The notes under the pieces: model-generated | What the model was told of the DNA's origin: nothing | What the model saw: only the letters and a program-made list of their open reading frames with translations | The model's database searches: none | Part shown: positions 42,752 to 53,889 of the stretch, in pieces | Layout: each line of letters starts with the position of its first letter | Position numbering within the stretch: the first letter of the stretch is position 1 | Position numbers and translations under genes: made by a program | Assembly (NCBI GenBank): GCA_009733575.1 | Contig: ML769495.1 | Coordinates: forward strand, 55,640-119,639 | Direction: 5' to 3' | DNA length: 64,000 nt | From: Gymnopus androsaceus JB14 | Taxonomy: Eukaryota > Basidiomycota > Agaricomycetes > Agaricales > Omphalotaceae

Positions 42752-43080
42752 TGTGAAATTCCTATAGACTACGTGAGTACAACGAGGGCCTCAGTTCGAG
42801 ATGATGGAACTCATTTATATTTACCTATAGACTACGTGAGTACAACGAGGGCTAAAGGTAAAGTCAGCGAAGTGTAGCGAACGATAAATAAGAAGCTTAC
42901 CCTCAGTTTGAGATGATGGAACTGAGGGAACCGAGGAATTGACGTGCCAAGGTTTATATAGTACGGGAAACGGCACGTCGGTAAACAATATAAACAAATA
43001 CCAAATAAGAAGATAGAACTGGATAAGGAAAATCAAACCAAACACACGACGCCACACTAAACGCCCGTCAACATTTAACA
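42752..43080 (-). repeat. LTR, right copy
   Basis: Outer end at 43080, followed directly by repeat R copy 2 (ATTATTATCATAGC). The inner boundary is uncertain for the same reason as the left copy. Confidence 0.65.
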
Positions 43081-45096
43081 ATTATTATCATAGCTTGGAT
43101 ATACAAAATCCTTCATAATATGATCATATCGGATGAACACTATGTCAAAAATGCAAATTTTCTCAGTTTTTGAAATATTGTGAATTGTACCATGAAAATG
43201 TGGTATTTTTTGACATACAATGCGTTCAAATTACTCTATGAGCATGCTTAGCCATGTTGCAAAAAGTCCCGAAAGGATGCACTTTTGTAGTGGCCCAATT
43301 ACCCCAAACTTTTGCTTCTGGGTTTTTAGCAGTTTTGACAGCAACAGGAAACTCAATTTATGATGCCTTTGGATGGCCATCAAAAGATCTGATAAAATCA
43401 AATCATAATCCTTGCATATTAAATGACCCATCCAAAAAAAAAGAGAAACCATACAGAACTGCTCTGAATATATTATTTTCTGAGAATTTTTTGCTTCTGG
43501 GTTTGCTTCTGTAACTAACTTCTATCATTGGACATTACTTTACAATATATCAACACACTCAAGCTCATTGAAATACTGTAAAAGACTGCAGATATTGAAT
43601 GGCCAAGTACCAGGGGGTGGCTGACTCCCGCCCCTATAGTACTTCAAGACTTGGCCCTTACCCACGCCGTTTGGATAAAGAAGGGGAATCAATCTCTAGG
43701 CGTATCTTGAGATCACTGTACCAAGACAATGAATTTCTGATCTTGAGAAACTTCCCGGAGCTTCCCAAAATATTTCCTTTCCTGGAATGCTTCACCCAGA
43801 CCAAAATATAAGCGGTGTGAGTTGGCACAGGAAGCAAGTTACCGTAAGCCCGCCGGACTTACAGTGAAATTACGTTGCGGCCGGCGTTAGTTTACTTATA
43901 GTAAGTTCATGGTAATTAAGCCCGGCGAACTTACGGTAGCTTGCTTCCCGTGTGGGTGTGATCATGAGTCTATGTTTCCACAAAAGATCATCATGATTAG
44001 GTAGATATATATGTGCACATGTCATTTTGCAGGTTTAAACCCTTCTCTGCTGAGTCTGCAGCCATAATCTTCTACGTGAAGAATAGGCAAGTCAATTGCT
44101 AGATTCAATATGTTTACTGCAGAGCAAGTTGAGGTTGCAGCTGGTGCTCAGGCGGTCAATCGCAGCTCCGGTATAATCTTACTCTCATAAATGAACCAAT
44201 TATATTTACAGATCTTTGCCAGTTGCTGCTCTTACTTTTTTGGCTTATGATATCATAATTACCATTCAGGAAGAGGTGAATCCTTGAGCGTCATTTTGAG
44301 CCTATGCTAATGCATTTGCTCAGGTCGAATTTATGTGGCCGTATGTTCCCTTGCCGATCTTTTTCTTCCCCAAAGTCTGATATTCCTATTTCCCAACAGA
44401 AGGCCATGGTCCCTCATGAAATTCAATTACTTTTTCGTTCGCTACATGCCTATGCTCCTCCAGATGTGCGCGCTCGTTTTCCAACCCCTCAATGTTTCGT
44501 TAATCCACTCTCCGCTCCAGACCCCTTCTTCTCGTGGGCTCAGAGCTTACGCCGCATTTTCATTTCACGAAACACGCTTGCTTTATATGGGGGGTTTATC
44601 AGGGTGTGCTCTCGGTCTCAACCACGCTAGCGGTGGACTTTATTTTGATTTCTCGTAGTACGCGCCACCTTATATCTATTCCTCGTGTTGCTCAATACTT
44701 TTCTGCCAGTTAATGCCTTTTACTTTCACAATCGTACTGTGCGCTGGATTGCTAGTCTTTCATACATTCTCGAAATAATGGCAATGTGTGTCGCGCTTGG
44801 GTTTGCGCTCCCTCGAATTAGCTTTGATGCAAACTGTGTTGTTACAAACGTCCCTATCACTCTCGGTGTAAACATGTGCGTCCCGGAATTTTTTATGCGC
44901 TGTTTCTAATACCCTCCCTGTTAAGTGGAGCTCCAATTCTCTTCCAATTTTTACTCTTCATACTCACTGCATATAAATTCTTCACTTGCTTACGCTCCGG
45001 CTGGGGCCATATACCTGTCATCCGTTCGTTCATGAGGGATGGGACATGGGCCTTCTTTCTTGTCTTTTGTAAGCTTGTTTTCATTGCCATGTTGCA
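43081..45096 (+). repeat. Direct repeat R, copy 2
   Basis: Near-identical to 37475-39521; begins at the LTR boundary. Beyond 45096 the original sequence continues, so this copy appears to be the more complete one. Confidence 0.9.
43826..43953. mobile_element. Foldback MITE within repeat R copy 2 (internally deleted)
   Basis: Same ends as the copy at 38223 but about 25 bp shorter in the middle, around GTGAAATTACG. Confidence 0.75.
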
Positions 45097-45464
45097 TTAA
45101 CGCCGCGGTTGAGTCATATCACTTTTTTTCCTTTTAGTTGTATTGGTAGGCCAGATTTTGATCTCTGGACTCGCAAACCATGCTTTTTCCGGCGTACTAT
45201 TTGGGTTTGTTCTTCATTCTCACCTTGGGTCGTCCAGCTTATCATTACATATTCACAGATGGGTGCTTTCATTATACTCTTTCTGCGTGCGGAATTTACT
45301 TTCTCAATATGTTAGCTGTTCATGCTCATCATATTTCAGGGATATCGCATACTGTTAAATCTACAAGTGGGTGCGCGCAACGAGCTGTATACAGGCTCAA
45401 GATCGAATTTGACGGAGTAGGTGCGCTCGTCAAGGTATTAGATATTTATGTTCGAAAAAGTTGA
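44110..45464 (+). CDS. DUF6533-like integral membrane protein (multi-exon)
   Basis: The same gene as at 38535 but with its 3' part: after the first helices it continues with LRSGWGHIPVIRSFMRDGT and, past the copy-1 breakpoint, VVLVGQILISGLANHAFSGV, the last transmembrane segment, and a hydrophilic tail ending at the TGA near 45464. Introns include GTATAATC...TTTACAG after the first exon and GTGAATCC...GCTCAG after CAGGAAGAG. The phase between the first and second exons could not be made to agree, so either the true start is elsewhere or the gene is damaged. Function unknown. Confidence 0.6.
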
Positions 45465-45663
45465 TAGGCATGAAGCAGAAGCGCAAGCAAGAGATAGACT
45501 AGCTTCATGAGCGTTGAGCATCGAGGAAAGAAAGATGTGCAAGGTCGAAGCTATCTTCGCGCTTGCATCTAGGGAGAAAGTACCAGAACCACCGTGGTTT
45601 CATTGCTGATCGGCCTCTGGTATCTACTATATATCTAGTAGAGAAACGAAAATGTAGTCAGCG

Positions 45664-45757
45664 CGACAGCCTCCTTCCCAGGCTGCGGGACTCGCGGACC
45701 GCTGGTACCGAATTCGAGACGAATTACTTGTCCCTACGCCTGGCACATTTCGGGGCG
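45664..45757. repeat. Inverted repeat arm, left of the LINE
   Basis: Reads GACAGCCTCCTTCCCAGG through GGTACCGAATTCGAGACGAA to TGGCACATTTCGG. The reverse complement lies at 47312-47404, so the LINE remnant is bracketed by ~90-bp arms. Confidence 0.8.
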
Positions 45758-45763
45758 TGTCTT

Positions 45764-47055
45764 GTTTGGTCCCCTGCCAGAAAATGGTGGCAGTGCCTAT
45801 TTTTAAGTGTGATTCGGAATTTTAAATCTATCATTGGCTACCATGGCCCTGCTCCTGAGTACCTACCCAGATTTTATTTCAATGGAGAAGTCGTCAAAAT
45901 TGTTGATGTCTACACATATGTTGGTATGGCTTTCAGATCGGGCCCTTTTAGGGCTTTCTCTTCAGTGCTTCAAGACCACTTTGTCAAAAAGTCAGAGAAA
46001 GCCCGGAAAGTTGCACATGCTGTACTACATGTAGAGTCAATGATTGGGGCCCTCCCTGTGCATGAAGGGAAAATATTGTACATGGGCTGCGTTGACCCAC
46101 ACCTCATATATGGAAGTGAGGTGGCTATCGATGCATCAAAGGCACTTATGGATCAAGTTGTAAACGTACAGCTGGCATTCTTCCGCCGGCTGCTAGGACT
46201 GTCAAAAACTTCAATCCGAGTTGCTATATATACAGAAACAGGTATCATTCCACTCCAGTTCCGGTGGCTCAACCTCGCTCTCCGTGCACTAGCATACTTC
46301 CTGAGCCGACCCACAAATACTTTTGTCAGGGCGGCACTCAATGAAAGTATAGATCTAGACTCAGCCGGAAAGAAGTCATGGTTCAAGGGATTGAAGGATG
46401 TAATCAATACCCTATGCCCTCATTATGAACTACCGGATAATACAACCTTATGCAGTGCATCAGACTCAACTGTACTTGGTGATTTCAATAAAGCAATACA
46501 GACAGCAGTGACCACTTGGATTTCAGATGAACTGAACCGTGTGTCTAAACGCTCTTATCTTCTACAGATCCGACAGGAACCGCAGGAGAATGGCAGACTG
46601 AAATACCATATATCATGCTTGAGGCACTATCTGAGTGAAATACAAAACCCGCGACATCATAAGGCACTAACTCGCCTCATCACGGGGGATCACTCACTTG
46701 CTGTTGTAAGGCTTACTTGGTCAGATAATCATAGACTGCAAGTACCCCATGAGCAGAGACTCTGCCGCTTCTGCACACAGGAAGTGGAAACTCCAGAACA
46801 TGCACTGCTGCAATGCCCCCACCAAGCTCTAGTGGACTTAAGAGCATCATTCTGCAGAGACTTTAAATCTTTGCATCCACAGGGACTCACATATACAACA
46901 GTAATGGACCAGCCTACATATGTAGCTTATCTAGCTTCATGCCGTCCAACTTTTGCTGTCCTAGCTAAATGGGTCTTTGAGGTTTTAAAAATCTATGATG
47001 GTACACCTCTACTCATCCCTCGGGAGTTCCTAAGAGACCCAAGGTCAAGATAAGT
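45764..47055 (+). mobile_element. 5'-truncated LINE (non-LTR retrotransposon)
   Basis: The open frame (in frame from 45563 to a TAA at 47053) codes for the C-terminal part of a LINE ORF2. NGEVVKIVDVYTYVGMAFRS is the usual segment after the reverse transcriptase thumb, and ARKVAHAVLHVESMIGALPV with VDPHLIYGSEVAID follows. A C-terminal zinc-binding motif CRFCTQEVETPEHALLQC closes the protein. The catalytic reverse transcriptase core (YxDD) is absent, so this is a dead-on-arrival copy. The left boundary is placed where inverted-repeat sequence ends. Confidence 0.85.
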
Positions 47056-47257
47056 AGTGGTAGTAGATACAAGATAACTAGTTATTATAGATAGAACTAT
47101 GTCACCTGTATTATATAGAAAACGGCATTCACAGGGGGCAGCGATCTACAGCAGCAACTTCGTCAGCTGTGAGCTCGTCGTCTGCTCTCGAGTGAATGTC
47201 CCAAGACCGATGATGCTAGTGCCGCATCGGGATATGTCTTGGACCCTCCGGCGTTCA

Positions 47258-47310
47258 GATCTTGGACCGTGCCGTGTAATAAAATCTTCCTTCCTTCCTT
47301 CCTTCCGGCG
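47258..47310 (+). repeat. Short repeat with a CCTT microsatellite, copy 1
   Basis: TTGGACCGTGCCGTGTAATA followed by TTCC repeats. The same box recurs at 47569-47620. Confidence 0.7.
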
Positions 47311-47311
47311 C

Positions 47312-47404
47312 CGAAATGTGCCAGGCGTAGGGACGAGTAATTTGTCTCGAATTCGGTACCAGCGGTCCGCGAGTCCCGCACCTGGGAAGGAGGCTGTCAG
47401 CGCG
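47312..47404. repeat. Inverted repeat arm, right of the LINE
   Basis: Reverse complement of 45664-45757, including CCGAAATGTGCCAGGCGTAG and TTCGGTACCAGCGGTCCGCG. Confidence 0.8.
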
Positions 47405-47568
47405 AGTCAATTCATGATATTTTAATTACAACCGTTTCCCTGTTCGTGTGCTCATTTTTTTCGACCCTTCGAATTGAAAATGAAATTCCACGTGACAGTG
47501 CGCCGCCCCATGTAGATGATGACTGTGGAGAAGAGTTCACAATACTTCACAACTCATCAGTTCTTCAA

Positions 47569-47620
47569 GTTGGATCATGCCGTGTAATAAACTTCCTTCC
47601 TTCCTTCCTTCCTTCCTCCG
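47569..47620 (+). repeat. Short repeat with a CCTT microsatellite, copy 2
   Basis: TTGGATCATGCCGTGTAATA followed by a longer CCTT run. It ends about 125 bp before the start of the secreted-protein gene, near the GTATATAAAGG TATA-like box at 47629. Confidence 0.7.
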
Positions 47621-47628
47621 ACGATAGG

Positions 47629-47639
47629 TATATAAAGGA
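47629..47639 (+). promoter_or_regulatory. Possible TATA box of the secreted-protein gene
   Basis: GTATATAAAGG about 115 bp upstream of the ATG; a little far for a fungal TATA box but the only candidate. Confidence 0.4.
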
Positions 47640-47745
47640 TGTCCGGCACTTATAGCTGGTCACGTTCCGGGTTCTGAGCTGAGCTGGCCTCATCTGGCAA
47701 ACGAACTCATTGGCCCCATTTTCTCCAGTAATCCCTTAATTCAAA

Positions 47746-48498
47746 ATGCACCTCAGCTTCTTAATCCGAATCTTCTTTGTTCTAGGTTCCGTTTTGGCTG
47801 TATATGGAGCACCTCATGTCGCGATCACGGTGAGTTGCCACTGCTCAGCTAGACTCGAGCCAGTAGCTTCTGTATTGACGTCTTGATCTCTTACTAGACT
47901 CGAACCACTCCCTGCTGCAGAGACGTGATGTGCGGAATCACTCTTTGATCACCTAAAGTCTTTACACGGGCGACTGGTTCGAGTCTAATCTCTTACGATC
48001 AAAGATGCCAGCGAAGAAGTGATTCCGCACATCACATCTCTGCAGTAGGGAGTGGTTCGAGTCTACTACTCAGCGTTTGGGGGGTGTAATATGCTCATTT
48101 CGCCACCTTTGTCTTAGGTCGCAAATCGGGTAACAGTCCGTCGTCTGTCCAGTCGAGTAAACAGGCCCACTATCAGCGTTAAATTCCCGGGATCGTGCAC
48201 CGAACCTGAGTGCGCGCAGTCAGGAGTAGAGCATGCAATAAATGAGGCTACAAAGATTGTAGAGGGTTTGGTCGCGGTTGAAGAGCTGGAGTTCAAATGG
48301 AAGTATGGCTCTGGCGAGGCCATTGATGTGACCCACTTCACATTCACCTTTACGGGACCAAACATATGCAGTAAACTCTTCGTTGGAAGCTGCTCAGGGG
48401 AGGTGTGGCAGAGCTGTCTCCAGGGAATTTGCATAGTGACAAAAGCAATCCTTAAGGATAGAATGGGCCATCAGATTTATCCCCGCGAAAATCATTAA
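47746..48498 (+). CDS. Small secreted cysteine-containing protein
   Basis: Two exons, 47746-47829 and 48118-48498, joined in phase 0, give 154 residues. The first exon is a signal peptide (MHLSFLIRIFFVLGSVLAVY, likely cut after YGA). The mature protein has six cysteines (GSCTEPECAQ, NICSKLFVGSCSG, QSCLQGICIV), consistent with three disulfides. Segments VEELEFKWKYGSGEAIDVTH and FTFTFTGPNI suggest beta structure. No family was recognised. The intron is unusually long (288 nt) because a foldback MITE sits in it. Location outside the cell is inferred; effector-like function is only a possibility. Confidence 0.78.
47897..48063. mobile_element. Foldback MITE with TA duplication inside an intron
   Basis: GACTCGAACCACTCCCT at the left, the complement AGGGAGTGGTTCGAGTC at the right, with TA on both sides. 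The arms continue through CTGCAGAGA-GTGATGTGCGG for about 46 bp. A third GGTTCGAGTC lies in the loop. Confidence 0.85.
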
Positions 48499-49630
48499 TA
48501 CAAGCATCTCGTACTTAGAAACTTTTATCTATCAGCATGACGAAGCGCTAAAGCAGAAGAAAAACTTGAAGGATCGAGTTGAAACTTGAGCCCGCCGAAC
48601 CCCTAGTACTGTGCTGTGATGTTACCTTACTTATTCGAGGAGCAAAATCAAGATGAGGCGTTTTCAAGATAGAATCCACTCTTGGAGATCATCATCAAGG
48701 ACAAAATACACGGTGAAAAATAACATAACACACCTATACGAGATAGTAAGAGTAGGAAAAGAGTCGCCGGAGCCTGAAGGTTTTTGTACACATATCAAAA
48801 TGGAATCATTGGAATGAACGAGTGACCGATACTTAAACGACCATCCTATAAATCTAATTTTGAGCCTTCTACATGAATACTAGAGAGAAGACTCGAACCA
48901 GGACAGAAATTCTACTAACCTCACATCGCGCCTTCCAATGGCCTACTTTCACCAATGATTACTTTCAGCCTTCAGGCTGAGGCCCTGAGCAAACGTTCGG
49001 ACTAGCCTAAATTCATGAATTAAGTGAGCACTGGAGCTTAAAGTCTCCATGGCATGCCTCGAAACCAGGCGAAGGCCATGATCACTCGGAGTCATTCATC
49101 CATCCTTCGTAAAGCTAGAGAAAGCTAGAAGAGAGGTCGAGGTCGGAGCCACCGCAAGACACATCAGCGAAAAAATCTGTGATCCAAGCTCAAAATAAGT
49201 AAGTAAATAAATATGTAGGCACGCACATACCGCAGTTAATTTCTAGTTACTACTAGGATCTTCATGGACAAAGTGGGACGGAGCTGTATTTAGCGTCGTT
49301 TAGAAGAAAATAACATACTCTTTCCTACTGCATTTCAAACCGGTTTTCGACACGCTACACTGAATAATGAGGAGGTCTACGCGTACGCACGCGGCGGCGC
49401 TCAACATAAAGGTTCGTTTGAAACCAGACGCTAACCCTAATAGTCTTGGAAATTCATTGCGTTGTCCAAAACTGAAAAGAAGGCGTCGGGAAACTAGGCA
49501 AACATTCACGAAACGATACTTAACATGGAGCAGGTTATGAACCTCCGAAGAATTTCTATCGGGTGTCTCAAACTTATCGACCCTACGACTCGGCTCGGTA
49601 ATATATTGAGCCTGTAGATGTAACCACATA
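48499..49630. other. Intergenic stretch, no gene recognised
   Basis: A GGTTCGAGTC-like box on the minus strand at 48890-48905 resembles a tRNA B box, but no tRNA can be folded (see rejected). A minus-strand frame at 49300-49629 has no motif. Confidence 0.45.
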
Positions 49631-50681
49631 TCACCCGGTCAACTCAGTAACCCGATCCCGAATGCCCATCCTCTCCTCCTCTGTCAACTCTATTCCAAAA
49701 TACAGTCTTAAGGCCTCCACCCTCTCCACTTCAGATGTACAAGAGAGCACAGTCTCTGTTCTTCCACCCGTGTTTCTCTTCACCTCCCCGTTCACGAGCA
49801 TCACCTTGCCATGAATTTCTTCCTTCTCAGTCCCTTCTCCGTCTCCATCTCTCCGCAAAAACCTGACGACCAAAAGCGTGAAGGTCTGAAAGCAATCTGG
49901 GCTTGTTGATGCGTAGCAGTTTATAACCTCAAAATCCTGAGGCAAGAACTCGAGTTCCGAAAAGCAGTAATAACTGTTCCATTCATGCGCAGAGGAATTG
50001 CGATACTGATATATCCAGAGTTTGGTTGATCGTTGGAAGGCGAGGGATTCGGAGCTGCTTCGGTGCATTAATTGGGGAATGTGGTCGTGGACGAATCGAA
50101 TTTCCTGCGTGCCGATATTCTGCTGCGAGACCCCATGGATGAGAGGCATCGGTTTGGTTGGGCCGTCACCACCAAACGATACGTCGACCACATATTTGGC
50201 ACCATCTGGAAACGTGACAATGTTGACGATGTGCATCCTGCATATCGAAAAAAAAGGTCAGACAAACCCGAAATAAAAGTACGTATGTAGTCACTCACCA
50301 TCCGATATAATCACCGTGCGGGATCACTCCGACTCTCAATCTAATCCTGGCTCCAGTCGGATACGCGTTGAATCCCAGGCCCCGCAGGATATTGAGGTAA
50401 AACAAGCAATTCTCCATGCAATACCCGCCTCGACCGCGTTTATCGGTGACAATTTTCTTGAAAATGACCTGAAGATCCAACGACACTGCGTGGGATTTGG
50501 AGTAATGTAGGGTGAGATTTTCGTATGGGACGGCACTGAGGTGGTAGGCTCCAAGAAGAGTGAGAAACTCAAGGGTTTGGGGAGGAGGGGTAGTACCACT
50601 TTTTACTAGGCGGTATTGGGCTGGGAACGAGATATAATCGAGATATTCATCGATTTGGGAAGGCGTATAGGCGCAAGTCAT
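49631..50681 (-). CDS. Arylamine N-acetyltransferase (NAT)
   Basis: Two exons on the minus strand, 50681-50299 and 50237-49631, give 329 residues. The catalytic triad of the family is present: the Cys in RGRGGYCMENCLFY (about residue 85), the His at the exon junction in MHIVNIVTFPDG (about 129), and the Asp in YVVDVSFGG (about 145). VPYENLTLHYSK is the conserved N-terminal motif. NATs transfer acetyl or related acyl groups from CoA to arylamines and hydrazines and act in the cytosol. The start ATG and length fit the family; the enzyme looks intact. Confidence 0.94.
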
Positions 50682-51289
50682 CTTCGTGGAGAGATGTACG
50701 AAGGAAAGAGCGTCCTACGCGACTGGAGTCATTTCAAGCTTTCTCACGAATGCGGATGCGACTTTGATTTACGATCATGGCATCGACCGCTGATTAAGTT
50801 GAAGAAAAAATTAAGATTTAGTATAAACTAGCGATAACATACCTAGTTAATTTCACAGCTCCAAAATGTGATGTGACCAGATCGCTTCGACGGTACACCG
50901 AAAGTGATAGCGGATTTGGTATTATCGTTTCAGGTTATGCATGGATGAATCTCTGGAGGTTTCCACAGGAAATCGCTGGGTTTGCGCTGGGTACTAGAAC
51001 ATGGATAGTCACGGCCTAAGAAACCGACAAGCCAGGATCTCTCTCAAAACCTGCCACCCTGCCCATAGCAAAAATTGCTAGTGAAACGAGAATATTCGTT
51101 TTTTGCAGCATGCCTGTGATTTCAGACTGATAGAGGTCTAGGTCAAGAATGGAACAAGCGCTTAGTGTCCCGGCGGCCGTGCAGGTGTACGCCGCTCTTG
51201 GTTTCCAGGCTCCGAACCACTAATCACACTGTATCCGGTCAGTCTCGAACAACTGAAAAGCCTCGTTCCGGATAGTGGTCAATCTGCCT
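50682..51289. other. Intergenic stretch, no gene recognised
   Basis: Upstream flank of the NAT gene; short frames only. Confidence 0.4.
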
Positions 51290-51420
51290 ATATACATCCC
51301 AAGGTCGTGGCTTGAAGACAGATAGGCAACACCGCAAAAACTCTCCTTTTGTTTTGAGGCAGACTAGGGGTACAAAATTGTCAAGTCTTTTATCACCGCT
51401 ATAACAAGCCATAATCAACC
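51290..51420 (-). pseudogene. Short chromodomain-gene fragment
   Basis: AGGTCGTGGCTTGAAGACAG and GGCAGACTAGGGGTACAAAA match the fragment at 16015-16285 and, less closely, the chromodomain pseudogene near 58830-58890. It lies just downstream of methyltransferase 2, as the other fragment lies downstream of methyltransferase 1. Confidence 0.55.
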
Positions 51421-51547
51421 ATGGCAAAGCTGGATCAGAAGCTTCAAAGTTCAACGTCAATGTGTTGTGTGTTTTATCGCAAGCTCTTTCTCTTCGAGAA
51501 TCGCCCACCCGCAATTTTCCTGTATCATACGAGACTATTAATTACAG

Positions 51548-52662
51548 TCAAACTGTCTCTGGCTTCTGTGCGTAGGCAACGGTCCAAGTCCACAAGGCTC
51601 CTCGCCCCGCTAATGCCCACTCGTCCCATTCCTTCTCCGTTCCTTCTAGCACCTTCTCAAACTCCTCCTCTGATTCAAACACATTTGTCTCAAGCAAACC
51701 TTTCTTCGCAGCTCTAATAAACGCGAAGACAATCGTTTGATGATCACTGTCTTCATCCCAGTGGTTTCCGCGTCCCGCCCTTGGCGAAAGACAGACAGTC
51801 TTCCTCTGTACATTGACGAACCCTGCATTCGTAAGAAGCTGGTCAACGATGTACGGTAAATCATGCACAAGACCCCTCATATCATGCAGGGCAATAAGTG
51901 AATCCACGATCCGAGTCATATTCGGACCACTATGCTGGAGTTTGATCTCTGGACCAGCCTCCAAGAGCTGAATCCACCCTCCAGGAGCCAACACCCGATA
52001 TGCCTCACGGAAGGCTAGGTTCCATTGCTCACGTGTCAACGCGGGGGTGAGTAGACGTTGATTTATGAGTTTGAATTTATTGTCCCAGGATTTAGGCAGA
52101 CCAGTAGCGGAGTGGGAGAGGAAGGAGATGTTTGGTGGATGTTGGCCGTGGATTGGGAAGAGGCGCGATTCAATGTCAGTACCGGTCAAGGAAATGGTCG
52201 TGGGGAGGTCTTTTGCGATATCGAGAAGCCATATGCCTGAAATATATGCACTAGCTGATCAGATTCAACGAATTCAAGACCAGGAGGCAATACTACTACG
52301 AACCAGTTCCAGTGGCACTCTCAAGAATCTCATCTCCAGGACGAAGGGTCAATGGGACGCAGATTAGCTTTCCATCGCACACATTCTTCGTCAGAAATCG
52401 ATTCTGTCGGTTGAGCCTGTAAGGTATGGATTTCAAGTTATGGATAGTAAGAGGGGAATCGAGACGAAAATACCCACCGAATTCGCTCCTCTTCGTCGGA
52501 AGGCAGGAAATAAGTAGGCACGACGCCATTCTTTTCAGAAGCCAATAGATCTGGTCTAGAAGAATGACTATCACAATGTGAAAGTGTTATTGTATGCGCT
52601 TACTGCAAGAAATCAGAAATTGAAGAGACCACTGTTGGACTGAGGGGGTTCTTCAAAGCCAT
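51548..52662 (-). CDS. Class I SAM-dependent methyltransferase, paralogue 2
   Basis: Four exons on the minus strand (52662-52604, 52555-52478, 52416-52304, 52236-51548) give 312 residues, with the same intron positions as paralogue 1. The start MALKNPLSPTVVSSISD is five codons longer than in paralogue 1. YFLPSDEEERIRLNRQNRFL, the ATGTG glycine patch, GTDIESRLFPIHGQHPPNIS and YRVLAPGGWIQLLEAGPE are conserved. The two proteins are very similar along their length, so the duplication is fairly recent. For the first intron the acceptor could also be 12 bases earlier without changing frame. Confidence 0.9.
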
Positions 52663-53009
52663 CTAGAGTATGTCAATAGAGGGAAGTTTTAGTTTCAATC
52701 CCGCCTTAAATATTGCTGGACCCAGGTTGGACCTCGGTTGACGCGGAAGGAACCACGGAATCCAAGCATTCCGCCTGTCGTAGGAAACATAACAAGTGGT
52801 TAGCGTCTTCAGTCTGTATGTCAACGTTTGAGTCGCTTCGAAATGATATGCAGTCTGGGAAAATCACTTCAATTTGGATTCAGCATGCGACGCAAAAAGC
52901 TCCTATAATGGAAGGTAAATGACAACAGTTTGGCTGAACAAAGTGCAATTTGTGTGACTGTGTCGAACCAGCAATATACTTGTACCGTCCATTCATGACC
53001 TGCACGTAA

Positions 53010-53620
53010 GCCAGCGGCAATACTCACAAATCGGCTGGTCTTAAGCAAACTCTGCTTAGAAGCTGCGAAGCAAAAGGGTTAACAATCTTCCGATGCATAT
53101 GATTATCAGTCCCATGTTCATTCTTTACACACCGCCGGATGAATCATCCCTTGACAGCTGCGTTTGCACATTGACGAATCCGCATCGAAAGAGGCTGGTC
53201 GTATAAGTAGCTCGACCAGGGAATCCACTAACGCGTCTGAATCGTATTTGGGCCGCTGCAGATTTCCGTCTCTCTGCCGGTCTCTAGCAGTTGGAACTTC
53301 CACCCTCGAGGAAAAGAACTCGATATGCATAAACGGCAGTAGTTATTGCAATTGATTGATGGGTTTGAATCTGTTGCTCCAGGATTTGGGAAGACCGGTG
53401 ACAGAATGGGAGGGGAAGAGACATTTGGTAGATGATGGATCTGGATAGGAAAGAATCTCAAGAGGCAGGATGTCGATACCGATTAAGGAGACGGTTGCAG
53501 GGAGGATCAGGACCTGGGTCTTTTGCAAGGACTCGGAGCCACGAGTATCTTAGGATTATTGCAATGAATGATCCAACGACACTCTCGAGAGTTTGGTCTG
53601 CAGTAAGAATTGTCAATTAG
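53010..53620 (-). pseudogene. Methyltransferase paralogue 3, decayed
   Basis: Minus-strand pieces match the methyltransferases: SLIGIDILPLEILSYPDPSS, HSVTGLPKSWSNRFKPINQ and nucleotide stretches for the later parts around 53150-53310. Frame breaks and deletions occur throughout. It lies 350 bp upstream of paralogue 2 in the same orientation, so a tandem duplication of this gene also happened here. Confidence 0.75.
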
Positions 53621-53889
53621 CCCCGGGCTAGTAAAAAGAATATTGATGTATTGCAGGCTTGAGCGTCTGAGGTCGTCTCCGAGTTCTTGAACCTTACTTT
53701 AAAGGCAGTATATTGCGTATTCTTGGGGTCAACGGTGCTTGCTGGAGTCACTCCCATTCGCACCTTGATCCCATGGTGGCTCGAAGGAACTTGAAGATAT
53801 TGGGAAGGGAACCATCTCGATCCGTGTTCGAATCTTTCAAATCATTGCTAATTACTCCTCGTAGTAGTTATTCGACGCGCTTTCTGTGA

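Larger units (their letters stand above)
40441..43080 (-). mobile_element. Copia-type LTR retrotransposon lacking reverse transcriptase and RNase H
   Basis: On the minus strand the order is LTR (43080 to about 42752), gag with zinc knuckle, protease, integrase, then directly an LTR again at 40441. The integrase is cut off after its catalytic core and the reverse transcriptase and RNase H parts are missing. Inside each LTR a ~63-bp stretch ending CTATAGACTACGTGAGTACA is doubled. The right LTR abuts direct repeat R copy 2. Confidence 0.85.

Noticed and set aside
48880..48975. tRNA-like A and B boxes on the minus strand (TAGGCCATTGG and GGTTCGAGTC)
   Set aside because: The T stem and acceptor stem do not pair, so no cloverleaf forms; at most a remnant of a tRNA-derived repeat.
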